Of a stretch of DNA of 64,000 nt, positions 18,115-25,771 are shown piece by piece (position 1 is the stretch's first letter; each line of letters opens with the position of its first letter). The position numbers and the translations under genes are program-made. The notes under the pieces are model-generated. The model saw only the letters and a program-made list of their open reading frames with translations, did no database searches and was not told where the DNA came from. This DNA comes from Burkholderia lata (GTDB taxonomy: Bacteria > Pseudomonadota > Gammaproteobacteria > Burkholderiales > Burkholderiaceae), in contig NZ_CABVQK010000014.1 of the NCBI RefSeq assembly GCF_902499335.1, positions 124,001-188,000 of the forward strand. The letters are read 5' to 3'.

Positions 18115-19521
18115 TCAACGAGCGTGTTCGTGCCGGTAATGCAGCGCGTACGCGAGCGTCAGCAGCACGACAAACACGATGCCGACCACCATCGTCATCC
18201 GGAATTCGCGCGTGAACGCGGTCGTGAACAGGATCGCCGCGACGAGGCCCGCACCGAGCAGGCTGCCGAACGGGTGCCCCCACATCCGAAATGAGAGCGC
18301 GGGGCCGCGATACTGCGAACGGAAGCGCAGGTGCGTGACGAAGATCATCATCCACGTGAACAGCGCGCCGAACATCGCGATCGCCATCATCACGGTGAAC
18401 GCCGTATCGGGTGCCAGCGCGACCAGCACGGCCGCGACCGCGACACCGCTCGTCGAGATCCACAGCGCCGCGCGCGGCACGCCGTTGGCGCCAAGCCGAC
18501 CGAACACCGCGGGCGCGAGCCGAGCGCGCGACAGGCTGAACATCATCCGCGTCGTCACGTAAAGCTGGCTGTTCATCGCCGACAGCGCCGCGATCAGCAG
18601 CACGAAGTTGATCACGCCTGCCGCGTACGGCACGTGGGTCGCGGCCATCACCTTCACGAACGGGCTTTCGTCGGTGCCGGCCTGCGTCCACGGCACGATC
18701 GCGAGCATCAGCGACAGCGTCAGCAGGTAGAACAGCACGAGCCGGAACACGGTCGAGCGGAACGCGCGCGTGACCGCGTGCTGCGGATCGCGCGCCTCGC
18801 CGGCCGCGATCGCGACGGCTTCGATGCTCATGTAGCTGAAGATCGCGACGATCACCGCGACCCAGGTGCCCCACGGCCCCTTCGGCATGAACCCGCCGTG
18901 CGCGGTGTAGTTCGCGAAACCGATGCCCGATGCGGCCGGCGCCGACCATACGAGATAGGCGCCGAGCACGATGAACACGACGATCGCCGCGATCTTCAGC
19001 AGCGAGAACGCGTATTCGACCGTGCCGTACAGCGTGACGCTCGCGAGGTTCACGGCGATCAGCAGCGCGGAGAAGCCGATCACCCAGTACCAGCCGGGCA
19101 CGGCCGGGAACCAGTACCTCATGAACACGGCGATCGCGCTGATCTCGGTGCCGATCGCGAACACGACCGCGAACCAGTACGCATAGCGCACCAGGAATCC
19201 CGCCAGCGGGCCGACATAGTGCTCGGCATACGCGCCGAACGAGCCGGCCGTCGGATGCGCGACCGTCATTTCCGCGAGCGCGCCCATCAGCAGCAGCGCG
19301 ATCAGCGCGCCGATCGCATACGAGACCAGCACGCTCGGGCCGGCGAGCCCGATCGCGAACCCGCTGCCGAGGAACAGCCCCGTGCCGATCGCGCCGCCGA
19401 TCGCGATCATCGCCATCTGCCCAGACGTCAGCGCATGGCGCAAACCCTGTTCGCGCGCGACGATGTCGTCGAACGTCCGTTGTTGTTGTGTCACTGCGTT
19501 GCCACTCCCCTGCACCACCAT
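18115..19521 (-). CDS. Amino acid permease of the APC superfamily (AAT family)
   Basis: A 468-residue transporter with about 12 hydrophobic helices. The N-terminal AMIAIGGAIGTGLFLGSGFA is the helix-1 signature of the AroP/ProY/GabP group, followed by AGPSVLVSYAIGALIALLLM and LAEMTVAHPTAGSFGAYAE. It should import an amino acid by proton symport; the substrate cannot be named. The ATG at 19521 has no Shine-Dalgarno; a GTG at 19494 (VTQQQRTFDDIV) preceded by GGGGAG is a plausible alternative. Confidence 0.92.
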   Translation of the reverse strand: MVVQGSGNAVTQQQRTFDDIVAREQGLRHALTSGQMAMIAIGGAIGTGLFLGSGFAIGLAGPSVLVSYAIGALIALLLMGALAEMTVAHPTAGSFGAYAEHYVGPLAGFLVRYAYWFAVVFAIGTEISAIAVFMRYWFPAVPGWYWVIGFSALLIAVNLASVTLYGTVEYAFSLLKIAAIVVFIVLGAYLVWSAPAASGIGFANYTAHGGFMPKGPWGTWVAVIVAIFSYMSIEAVAIAAGEARDPQHAVTRAFRSTVFRLVLFYLLTLSLMLAIVPWTQAGTDESPFVKVMAATHVPYAAGVINFVLLIAALSAMNSQLYVTTRMMFSLSRARLAPAVFGRLGANGVPRAALWISTSGVAVAAVLVALAPDTAFTVMMAIAMFGALFTWMMIFVTHLRFRSQYRGPALSFRMWGHPFGSLLGAGLVAAILFTTAFTREFRMTMVVGIVFVVLLTLAYALHYRHEHAR

Positions 19522-19540
19522 CGCGCCGCCGGCGCCAGAT

Positions 19541-19576
19541 AAAACGAAACGGCGCGGAAAACATCCCGCGCCGTTC
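19541..19576 (-). terminator. Terminator after clpA
   Basis: On the minus strand AACGGCGCGG pairs with CCGCGCCGTT across an 8-nt loop and is followed by TTTCGTTTT. It lies about 20 bp past the clpA stop. Confidence 0.8.
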
Positions 19577-19598
19577 GCATGAACTACCCGATTATCGC

Positions 19599-21899
19599 TT
19601 ACTCGACTTCGACAGCCTCTTCGTTCGGCTTGTGCGGCGGATTCGCCAGCTTGTCGAACGACAACAGCACCTTGTCGTTTTCGTCGACATCGACCGTCAC
19701 GTGGCCGCCGTTGACGAGCTTGCCGAACAGCAACTCGTCAGCCAGCGCGCGCCGGATCGTGTCCTGGATCAGCCGCTGCATCGGCCGCGCACCCATCAGC
19801 GGGTCGAAGCCGTGCTTCGCGAGATGCTTGCGCAACGCGTCGGTGAAGAGCGCGTCGACCTTCTTCTCGTGCAGCTGTTCCTCGAGCTGGATCAGGAACT
19901 TGTCGACCACGCGCATGATGATTTCCTCATCGAGCGAGCGGAAGCTGATGATCGAATCCAGGCGGTTGCGGAACTCCGGCGTGAACAGGCGCTTGATGTC
20001 GGTCATCTCGTCGCCCGTCTCGCGGCGCGTGGTGAAGCCGATCGTCGCCTTCTGCATCGACTCGGCGCCCGCGTTCGTCGTCATGATGATGATGACGTTG
20101 CGGAAATCCGCCTTGCGGCCGTTGTTGTCCGTCAGCGTGCCGTGATCCATCACCTGGAGCAGCACGTTGAATATGTCCGGATGCGCCTTCTCGATTTCAT
20201 CGAGCAGCAGCACGCAGTGCGGCTTCTTCGTGACGGCTTCGGTCAGCAGGCCGCCCTGGTCGAACCCGACGTAGCCCGGCGGCGCGCCGATCAGGCGGCT
20301 CACCGCGTGACGCTCCATGTATTCCGACATGTCGAAGCGGATCAGCTCGATGCCGAGCGTGAACGCGAGCTGGCGCGCCACTTCGGTCTTGCCGACGCCC
20401 GTCGGGCCGGAGAACAGGAACGCGCCGATCGGCTTGTCCATCTTGCCGAGGCCAGCACGCGCCATCTTGATCGAGGCCGCGAGCGCGTCGATCGCCGGAT
20501 CCTGGCCGAACACGACGCTCTTCAGGTCGCGGTCGAGCGTCTGCAGCTTGCTGCGATCGTCCTGCGACACGCTCTGCGGCGGCACGCGCGCGATCTTCGA
20601 GATGATTTCCTCGATCTCGCTCTTGCCGATCGTCTTCTTCTGCTTCGACTTCGGCAGGATGCGCTGGGCGGCGCCCGCTTCGTCGATCACGTCGATCGCC
20701 TTGTCCGGCAGGTGACGGTCGGTGATGAAGCGCGCCGACAGTTCGGCCGCAGCCGACAGCGCACCCGACGAATACTTGACGCCGTGATGCTCCTCGAAGC
20801 GCGACTTCAGCCCGCGCAGGATCGCGACCGTCTGCTCGACGGTCGGCTCCGTCACGTCGACCTTCTGGAACCGCCGCGACAGCGCCGCATCCTTCTCGAA
20901 GATGCCGCGATACTCGGTGAAGGTCGTCGCGCCGATGCACTTCAGCACGCCCGACGACAGCGCCGGCTTCAGCAGGTTCGACGCATCGAGCGTGCCGCCC
21001 GACGCGGCACCCGCACCGATCAGCGTATGGATCTCGTCGATGAACAGGATCGCGTGCGGACGCTCCTTCAGCTCCTTCAGCACCGTCTTCAGACGTTGCT
21101 CGAAATCGCCGCGGTACTTGGTACCCGCGAGCAGCGCGCCCATGTCGAGCGAGTAGACCTGCGCGTTCGCAAGGATGTCCGGCACTTCGCCGCGCGTGAT
21201 GCGATAGGCGAGCCCTTCCGCGATCGCGGTCTTGCCGACGCCGGCTTCGCCGACGAGCAGCGGATTGTTCTTGCGGCGACGGCACAGCACCTGGACCACG
21301 CGCTCGACCTCGGGCTCGCGACCGATCAGCGGATCGATCCGGCCGTCCTTCGCCATCTGGTTCAGGTTCTGCGTGAATTGCGCGAGCGGCGTTTCCTTCT
21401 GCGCATTCGCGTCTTCGCTTTCGGCGTTCGGGTCGGACGACTTCGCGGCTTCGCCGTTGTTCGTCTTCGCGATGCCGTGCGAAATGAAGTTCACGACGTC
21501 GAGGCGTGTGACGCCCTGCTGCTGCAGGTAGTACACGGCATGCGAATCCTTCTCGCCGAAGATCGCGACCAGCACGTTCGCGCCGGTGACTTCCTTCTTG
21601 CCGTTCGACGTCGACTGGACGTGCATGATCGCGCGCTGGATCACGCGCTGGAAACCGAGCGTCGGCTGGGTATCGACATCGTCGGTGCCCGGGACGGTAG
21701 GTGTGTTGTCGTGGATGAAATTGCGCAGGTTCTGACGCAAATCCTCGATGTTTGCCGCGCACGCGCGCAACACCTCGGCTGCCGTCGGATTATCCAGCAG
21801 GGCCAGCAGCAGATGCTCGACCGTAATGAACTCATGGCGCGCCTGGCGTGCTTCCATGAACGCCATGTGCAGGCTGACTTCCAATTCCTGGGCAATCAT
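19599..21899 (-). CDS. clpA: ATP-dependent Clp protease ATP-binding subunit ClpA
   Basis: A 766-residue AAA+ unfoldase that feeds substrates to ClpP. It has an N-domain (MIAQELEVSLHMAFMEARQA onward), a first ATPase module with Walker A GEAGVGKTAIAEG, and a second module with GPTGVGKTEVARQ. An IGF/L-type ClpP loop region (SEIEEIISKIA) lies between. I prefer the ATG at 21899, which follows GGAGGAAGC, over a GTG at 21917. It overlaps the clpS stop by four bases (ATGA), so both are translated from one mRNA. ClpA handles N-degron substrates delivered by ClpS. Confidence 0.97.
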   Translation of the reverse strand: MIAQELEVSLHMAFMEARQARHEFITVEHLLLALLDNPTAAEVLRACAANIEDLRQNLRNFIHDNTPTVPGTDDVDTQPTLGFQRVIQRAIMHVQSTSNGKKEVTGANVLVAIFGEKDSHAVYYLQQQGVTRLDVVNFISHGIAKTNNGEAAKSSDPNAESEDANAQKETPLAQFTQNLNQMAKDGRIDPLIGREPEVERVVQVLCRRRKNNPLLVGEAGVGKTAIAEGLAYRITRGEVPDILANAQVYSLDMGALLAGTKYRGDFEQRLKTVLKELKERPHAILFIDEIHTLIGAGAASGGTLDASNLLKPALSSGVLKCIGATTFTEYRGIFEKDAALSRRFQKVDVTEPTVEQTVAILRGLKSRFEEHHGVKYSSGALSAAAELSARFITDRHLPDKAIDVIDEAGAAQRILPKSKQKKTIGKSEIEEIISKIARVPPQSVSQDDRSKLQTLDRDLKSVVFGQDPAIDALAASIKMARAGLGKMDKPIGAFLFSGPTGVGKTEVARQLAFTLGIELIRFDMSEYMERHAVSRLIGAPPGYVGFDQGGLLTEAVTKKPHCVLLLDEIEKAHPDIFNVLLQVMDHGTLTDNNGRKADFRNVIIIMTTNAGAESMQKATIGFTTRRETGDEMTDIKRLFTPEFRNRLDSIISFRSLDEEIIMRVVDKFLIQLEEQLHEKKVDALFTDALRKHLAKHGFDPLMGARPMQRLIQDTIRRALADELLFGKLVNGGHVTVDVDENDKVLLSFDKLANPPHKPNEEAVEVE

Positions 21900-22210
21900 G
21901 CTTCCTCCATCACGCACTGCAGCGGATGCCCGGCCTGCCGCGCATGGGTAACGACTTGCTCAACCTTGGTCGACGCGATGTCCCGCGTATAGACCCCACA
22001 AACCCCTCGCCCTTCGCGATGGACCTTCAGCATGATCTGCGTGGCCGTCTCGCGATCCTTCTTGAAATACTCCTGGACCACCATCACGACGAATTCCATC
22101 GGCGTGAAGTCGTCGTTCAGCAGCACCACCTTGTACATCGAAGGCGGCTTGAGCTTCTGCTGCTTGCGTTCCAGGACGGTGCTGTCCTGCTTGTCCGGGA
22201 TAATCGCCAT
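21896..22210 (-). CDS. clpS: ATP-dependent Clp protease adaptor ClpS
   Basis: A 104-residue N-degron adaptor. The core has KPPSMYKVVLLNDDFTPMEFV with the substrate-pocket residues (ND, M) and the C-terminal KVHREGRGVCGVYTRDIA. The protein binds bulky N-terminal residues and hands substrates to ClpA, encoded directly downstream. No Shine-Dalgarno precedes the ATG; instead a -10 hexamer ends only six bases upstream, which suggests a leaderless mRNA (see findings). Confidence 0.96.
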   Translation of the reverse strand: MAIIPDKQDSTVLERKQQKLKPPSMYKVVLLNDDFTPMEFVVMVVQEYFKKDRETATQIMLKVHREGRGVCGVYTRDIASTKVEQVVTHARQAGHPLQCVMEEA

Positions 22211-22216
22211 ACACCC

Positions 22217-22244
22217 ATTCTAAACAACTCGGACAGGCCCGCAA
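22217..22244 (-). promoter_or_regulatory. Candidate promoter of clpS-clpA
   Basis: On the minus strand TTGCGG (22244-22239) and TAGAAT (22222-22217) are 16 bp apart. The -10 element ends six bases before the clpS ATG, putting the expected start of transcription at or next to the A of ATG. Confidence 0.55.
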
Positions 22245-22756
22245 TCCTGCCATTACCCGACCGACCGGCCGGCGCCCTCCCCGGAATCCCGGAACACGCG
22301 ATCTTCTTCGTGCCATACGAAAGCCGGCTGCGGTGCCGGCTTTCACGCGTGGCGCGGAACACGAACCGTCAGGGGGAACAGCACCGGAACGTCGTATCCG
22401 TATCCAGTATCCCACAAGCCGGGACGACTCGAACGCGTGTCACTCGAGCCTGGTATATGAGCCGATTATGCGGCTTTTCAAGACCTCGCGCTTGGCCGCG
22501 TGCTGCTAAGCAAAGCCGGAAAAACCCTGAAAATGGGTTCTTTACAACGTCCCTCTCAACGTCTAAAAATTCCACTTGACACTCCAATAAAGAGCGCCAA
22601 CAATCAAGCTGGCACTTTTTTCAATTTGCCGGTCGGCAAAATGAAAGAGGCCGAAGGTGAGCTTGTGAGGGGGGAACGGCTGCATTTTCCGGTCGTTTAG
22701 CTTTTCGAGCGTGCTCGTGGTAAGTAGCAGCGACTGTGTGACAGGGGAAGTAGGAA
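22223..22756. other. Long intergenic region between clpS and the cold-shock gene
   Basis: About 530 bp without a convincing gene. It holds the clpS promoter at the left end and the csp promoter at 22576-22604 plus its ~150-nt leader at the right. A perfect 9-bp inverted repeat (AAAGCCGGC / GCCGGCTTT, 22320-22343) sits in the middle with no adjacent gene end; its meaning is unclear. Open frames here have no family signature. Confidence 0.6.
22576..22604 (+). promoter_or_regulatory. Promoter of the cold-shock gene
   Basis: A consensus -35 TTGACA (22576-22581) and AACAAT (22599-22604) are separated by exactly 17 bp. The predicted start near 22611 gives a leader of about 145 nt, as is usual for cspA-type mRNAs. 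Confidence 0.72.
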
Positions 22757-22960
22757 ATGGCAACTGGTATCGTTAAGTGGTTCAACGACGCGAAGGGCTT
22801 CGGTTTCATCACTCCCGATGAGGGCGGTGAGGATCTGTTTGCGCACTTCTCGGCTATCACCATGAATGGCTTCAAGACGCTGAAGGAAGGCCAGAAGGTG
22901 AGCTTTGACGTCGTTCAAGGACCGAAGGGCAAGCAAGCGTCGAACATCCAGGCCGCATAA
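22757..22960 (+). CDS. Cold-shock domain protein (CspA family)
   Basis: A 67-residue single cold-shock domain. RNP1 is KGFGFITP and RNP2 is DLFAHFSAI; the N-terminus MATGIVKWFNDA and the C-terminus PKGKQASNIQAA are standard. The protein binds single-stranded RNA and DNA and melts RNA structure. Its mRNA has a strong promoter, a long leader containing a small TTGCCG/CGGCAA hairpin, and two intrinsic terminators in series. Whether it is cold-inducible or constitutive cannot be told from sequence. Confidence 0.96.
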   Translation: MATGIVKWFNDAKGFGFITPDEGGEDLFAHFSAITMNGFKTLKEGQKVSFDVVQGPKGKQASNIQAA

Positions 22961-22978
22961 GGCACCGGATATCAGACG

Positions 22979-23014
22979 AAGAAACCCGGCGCAGGTATTG
23001 CGCCGGGTTTCTTT
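22979..23014 (+). terminator. First terminator after the cold-shock gene
   Basis: A 15-bp perfect stem (AAGAAACCCGGCGCA / TGCGCCGGGTTTCTT) with a GGTAT loop and T-rich tail. Confidence 0.92.
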
Positions 23015-23019
23015 ATTTG

Positions 23020-23056
23020 AGGCCGGCCAATCGATTATCGATTGGCCGGCCTTTTC
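23020..23056 (+). terminator. Second, near-perfect palindromic terminator
   Basis: Two 16-bp arms (AGGCCGGCCAATCGAT / ATCGATTGGCCGGCCT) with a single central base, followed by TTTT. It lies only six bases beyond the first terminator. Confidence 0.8.
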
Positions 23057-23144
23057 GTTCAATCCCGATAATTGAACACGTATTGTCTTGTCACGCGCGC
23101 AGATCGGATACTCATCCGGCGCGTGAAACACATTCACCTCTTCG

Positions 23145-24752
23145 TTACACGACCTTCAGCGTGCCCATCATGCCGAGATCCTCGTGTTCGAGAATGTGGC
23201 AATGAAACATGCGTTCGCCGGACATGTCTTGCGTGACGAGAATCGTCACGGTTTCACCGCTGCGCACGTTCACGGTATCGCGCCATGCGCGGAACGGTTC
23301 GCTCGTGCGCGAACCGCCCGACGCGCGCTCGACCACCTGGAACTGCGTGCCATGCAGGTGGAACGGGTGATCCATGTCGGTGCCGTTGCGGATCGTCCAG
23401 CGCTCGATGTCGCCACGGCGGCTCGTCAGCGTCGCGCGATGCGGCGCGTAGGTGTCGCCGTTGATCGTGAAGCGCATGCCCGCCGGGCGACCGTGCGCCC
23501 CGCCCTTCATCATCGCGTCCATATCCATCTCTTCGCCGAACGCGACCTCCTTGTGCGCAACCGGCTCGCCTAGCGGCGGCACCGCGCGCAGGGTCGCCGG
23601 CAGCGCACGCGCGGCGGCCGGCGCGAACGCGACATCGGCCAGGGCCAGCGCCGGATCGGGCGGCAGGCTGCCGTGTCCGTCATCGTGCGACATCGCCATC
23701 TTGCGGCGGTCGTATTCGGCCGCCTGCAGCACGGCGCGCGACGCATGATCGCCGGCGCGTACCAGCAGCTCCGCCCGTTCGCCCGGCGCGATCAGCAGCG
23801 ACGTGACTCGGCGCGGTGCGTCGAACAGCCCGCCATCCGTGCCCGCGTGCTCGAACGCGCGGCCGTCGTCGAACGCGACGCGCAGGTAGCGCGCACTGCA
23901 CGCGTTCCACACGCGCCAGCGCTCGTCGCTCGCGACGTCGATCCGCGGCCAGCGCGCGCCGTTGACCAGCACGAACTGGCCCTCGCGGCCGTTCATCCAG
24001 TCCATCATGTCGTTCGGTGCAATCGTGCCGTCGCGCGCAAGCTTCAGGTCCGACACGAACAGGTTGCGCTCGGGCCAGCCCGCCAGCGGATCGTCCGCGG
24101 CGCGCACGACGAACGGGCCGGCCAGCCCGCGGAAGACCTGCTCGGCCGTCATCATGTGCGGATGCGGGTGGTACCAGTAGGTACCGGCACTCCCCTTCGG
24201 CAGCGTGAAGCGGTACACGCGCGACGCGCCGGGCGCGACGGGATTGGAAGGATTGCCGTCCTGGTCGGGCGGCACGGGCAGGCCGTGCCAGTGGATCGTC
24301 GACGGCTGCGGCAGCTTGTTCACGAACTTGATCTCGACCGTGTCGCCTTCGCGCACGTCGATCATCGGACCGACGACGGGGCCTTGCGTGCCCGCGCCGA
24401 ACTGCCAGAACGTGGTCGGCCCTGCACCATGCAGCATCGGGCGCGCCACGGGCTGCGCCACCAGCGTGGCGCGGAACGTGCCGGGCTCGCGGCTTTCGTT
24501 CGCGAGCGTGCGCAGCGCCGCGAGCGGCGCGCCGGCCGGCAACGCGTCGGCGGCCGCGAGCGCGGCCGGTGCGGACTTGCCGTGCTGCCCGTGACCCGCC
24601 ATCCCTGACATACCCGACATGCCGGGCATGTCGTCCATCGAATCCATGCCGGCCATGCCGGCGTGACCAGCATGCTGCGCCCACGCGGCGCGCGCGAACA
24701 GCGACGCGGCCGCGACACCGATGGCGCGCGACAGGAAGGTTCTCCGTATCAT
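23145..24752 (-). CDS. Tat-exported multicopper oxidase (CopA/laccase-like)
   Basis: About 535 residues from the ATG at 24752, which has GAGGA seven bases upstream. The N-terminus MIRRTFLSRAIGVAAASLFA is a twin-arginine signal, cut near AWA-QHAG. A His/Met-rich stretch follows (roughly residues 27-58), likely to bind copper. Three cupredoxin domains carry the four copper motifs: HWHG (154-157), HPHPH (195-199), HPFHLHG, and HCHILEHEDLGMM near the C-terminus with the type-1 Cys, His and Met. The product is likely a periplasmic oxidase for Cu(I) or phenolic compounds and would aid copper tolerance; substrate is inference. No copper regulator genes are adjacent. Confidence 0.92.
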   Translation of the reverse strand: MIRRTFLSRAIGVAAASLFARAAWAQHAGHAGMAGMDSMDDMPGMSGMSGMAGHGQHGKSAPAALAAADALPAGAPLAALRTLANESREPGTFRATLVAQPVARPMLHGAGPTTFWQFGAGTQGPVVGPMIDVREGDTVEIKFVNKLPQPSTIHWHGLPVPPDQDGNPSNPVAPGASRVYRFTLPKGSAGTYWYHPHPHMMTAEQVFRGLAGPFVVRAADDPLAGWPERNLFVSDLKLARDGTIAPNDMMDWMNGREGQFVLVNGARWPRIDVASDERWRVWNACSARYLRVAFDDGRAFEHAGTDGGLFDAPRRVTSLLIAPGERAELLVRAGDHASRAVLQAAEYDRRKMAMSHDDGHGSLPPDPALALADVAFAPAAARALPATLRAVPPLGEPVAHKEVAFGEEMDMDAMMKGGAHGRPAGMRFTINGDTYAPHRATLTSRRGDIERWTIRNGTDMDHPFHLHGTQFQVVERASGGSRTSEPFRAWRDTVNVRSGETVTILVTQDMSGERMFHCHILEHEDLGMMGTLKVV

Positions 24753-25423
24753 CAATCGTTCCTCGTTATCCATGCTGCGTCGCGCGGCCGCCGCGACGCC
24801 CGCGCCTGCCGGTTGAAGCGCCGATGCGCGACGCAAATCCTGAAGCCCGCGTCATCATAACCGCAGGCCCATATCGAAAATCCCCACCGCCCGCCGGGCG
24901 GCGATACGCCGCAGGGTTCGACGACGCCGCGCCCGATTCGGCACGCATCGACCGACACCGTCGACCAGCGCTGCACGACCATTCACTCGCGACCGCAACA
25001 CCGCTCACCCCTGCCCGTTGCCGCTTCCGGGCGGTCACCTGACGCGTGCCGTTCGGCCCAGCCGACGCGTCAATCACTTCACCGATTCACAAACCCGCCG
25101 ATATTTCACGATGCGGAACAAGTCTCTGCGTTGTAAAAATTCGTGGTGCAGGGCACAAATTTCCCGTTTCGCGATGCCAAAAAACGTTCCGCAATACAAA
25201 ATGAAGATTGTAATTATTTGTTTTTAAAAGAGAATTTTTGTTTAGTGAAGCCGTTCTACATGCACCATCCGAGCGGGTCGCGGACGTAGACTTTGTCCCA
25301 TGCACTGACGCTTCGCCACGACGTTCGATACGGAACCCGGCGCAAGCAGCCAGTCGGGCCACAGCCGGCCGAACCGGCAAGCGGCACAACAGAATCGCTT
25401 GTGATCAGAAAGGGAGAACGGAA
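24753..25423. other. Gene-poor region with an AT-rich core
   Basis: About 670 bp between divergent genes with no recognisable coding region. Bases ~25100-25260 are markedly AT-rich for this genome (for example a T5 and A4 run around 25220-25235), which suits a promoter or H-NS-type binding region. No clear -35/-10 pair with good spacing was found. Confidence 0.5.
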
Positions 25424-25648
25424 ATGAAGGGATTTCGCTTTGGTTCAGCGCTCGGGTCGTTCTACATCCTGCCGGGTAACGGCGGCTGGGAAGCGACGTT
25501 CGGCAACGCCCTGCTCGGCGCATTCTCGTGCCCCGAAGTGGCAGCCGACCACATCTCCCGCGGCGACTGCGAGCAACTGTCCGAACTGGACACGGCAACG
25601 CTCGAAGTGCCGCACGAAATCGCCGAATGGGAAATCGTTCACGTCTGA
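25424..25648 (+). CDS. Small hypothetical protein (74 residues)
   Basis: The product begins MKGFRFGSALGSFYILPGNG and ends EIAEWEIVHV. It is acidic, with two Cys (FSCPE and GDCEQL), no signal peptide and no membrane helix. I do not recognise the family. The start is supported by GGGAG seven bases before the ATG, codon use matches the surrounding genes, and a strong terminator follows the stop directly, so it is very likely a real single-gene unit. Position next to an AT-rich stretch hints at regulated expression. Confidence 0.75.
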   Translation: MKGFRFGSALGSFYILPGNGGWEATFGNALLGAFSCPEVAADHISRGDCEQLSELDTATLEVPHEIAEWEIVHV

Positions 25649-25665
25649 ATGACAAGCCAGCAACG

Positions 25666-25702
25666 AAAAACGCCCCGGGCGTCCGGGGCGTTTTTCTTTT
25701 GT
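25666..25702. terminator. Terminator between the 74-residue gene and the monomeric IDH gene
   Basis: Stem AAAAACGCCCCGG / CCGGGGCGTTTTT with a GCGT loop and T-rich tail. Flanking A and T runs allow bidirectional use between convergent genes. Confidence 0.9.
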
Positions 25703-25771
25703 AGCCGACGGCAGGCAGCAATGCCCGCCGCGCCGGCACACGCAACGACCCGCGCGATCGCGCGGCCCGCG

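Noticed and set aside
19488..21992. Long open frame antisense to clpA
   Set aside because: Same cause; composition is dominated by Arg, Leu, Asp and His and it matches no domain.
22320..22343. Terminator or small RNA at the AAAGCCGGC/GCCGGCTTT hairpin
   Set aside because: No T-run beyond TTT and no gene ends beside it on either strand.
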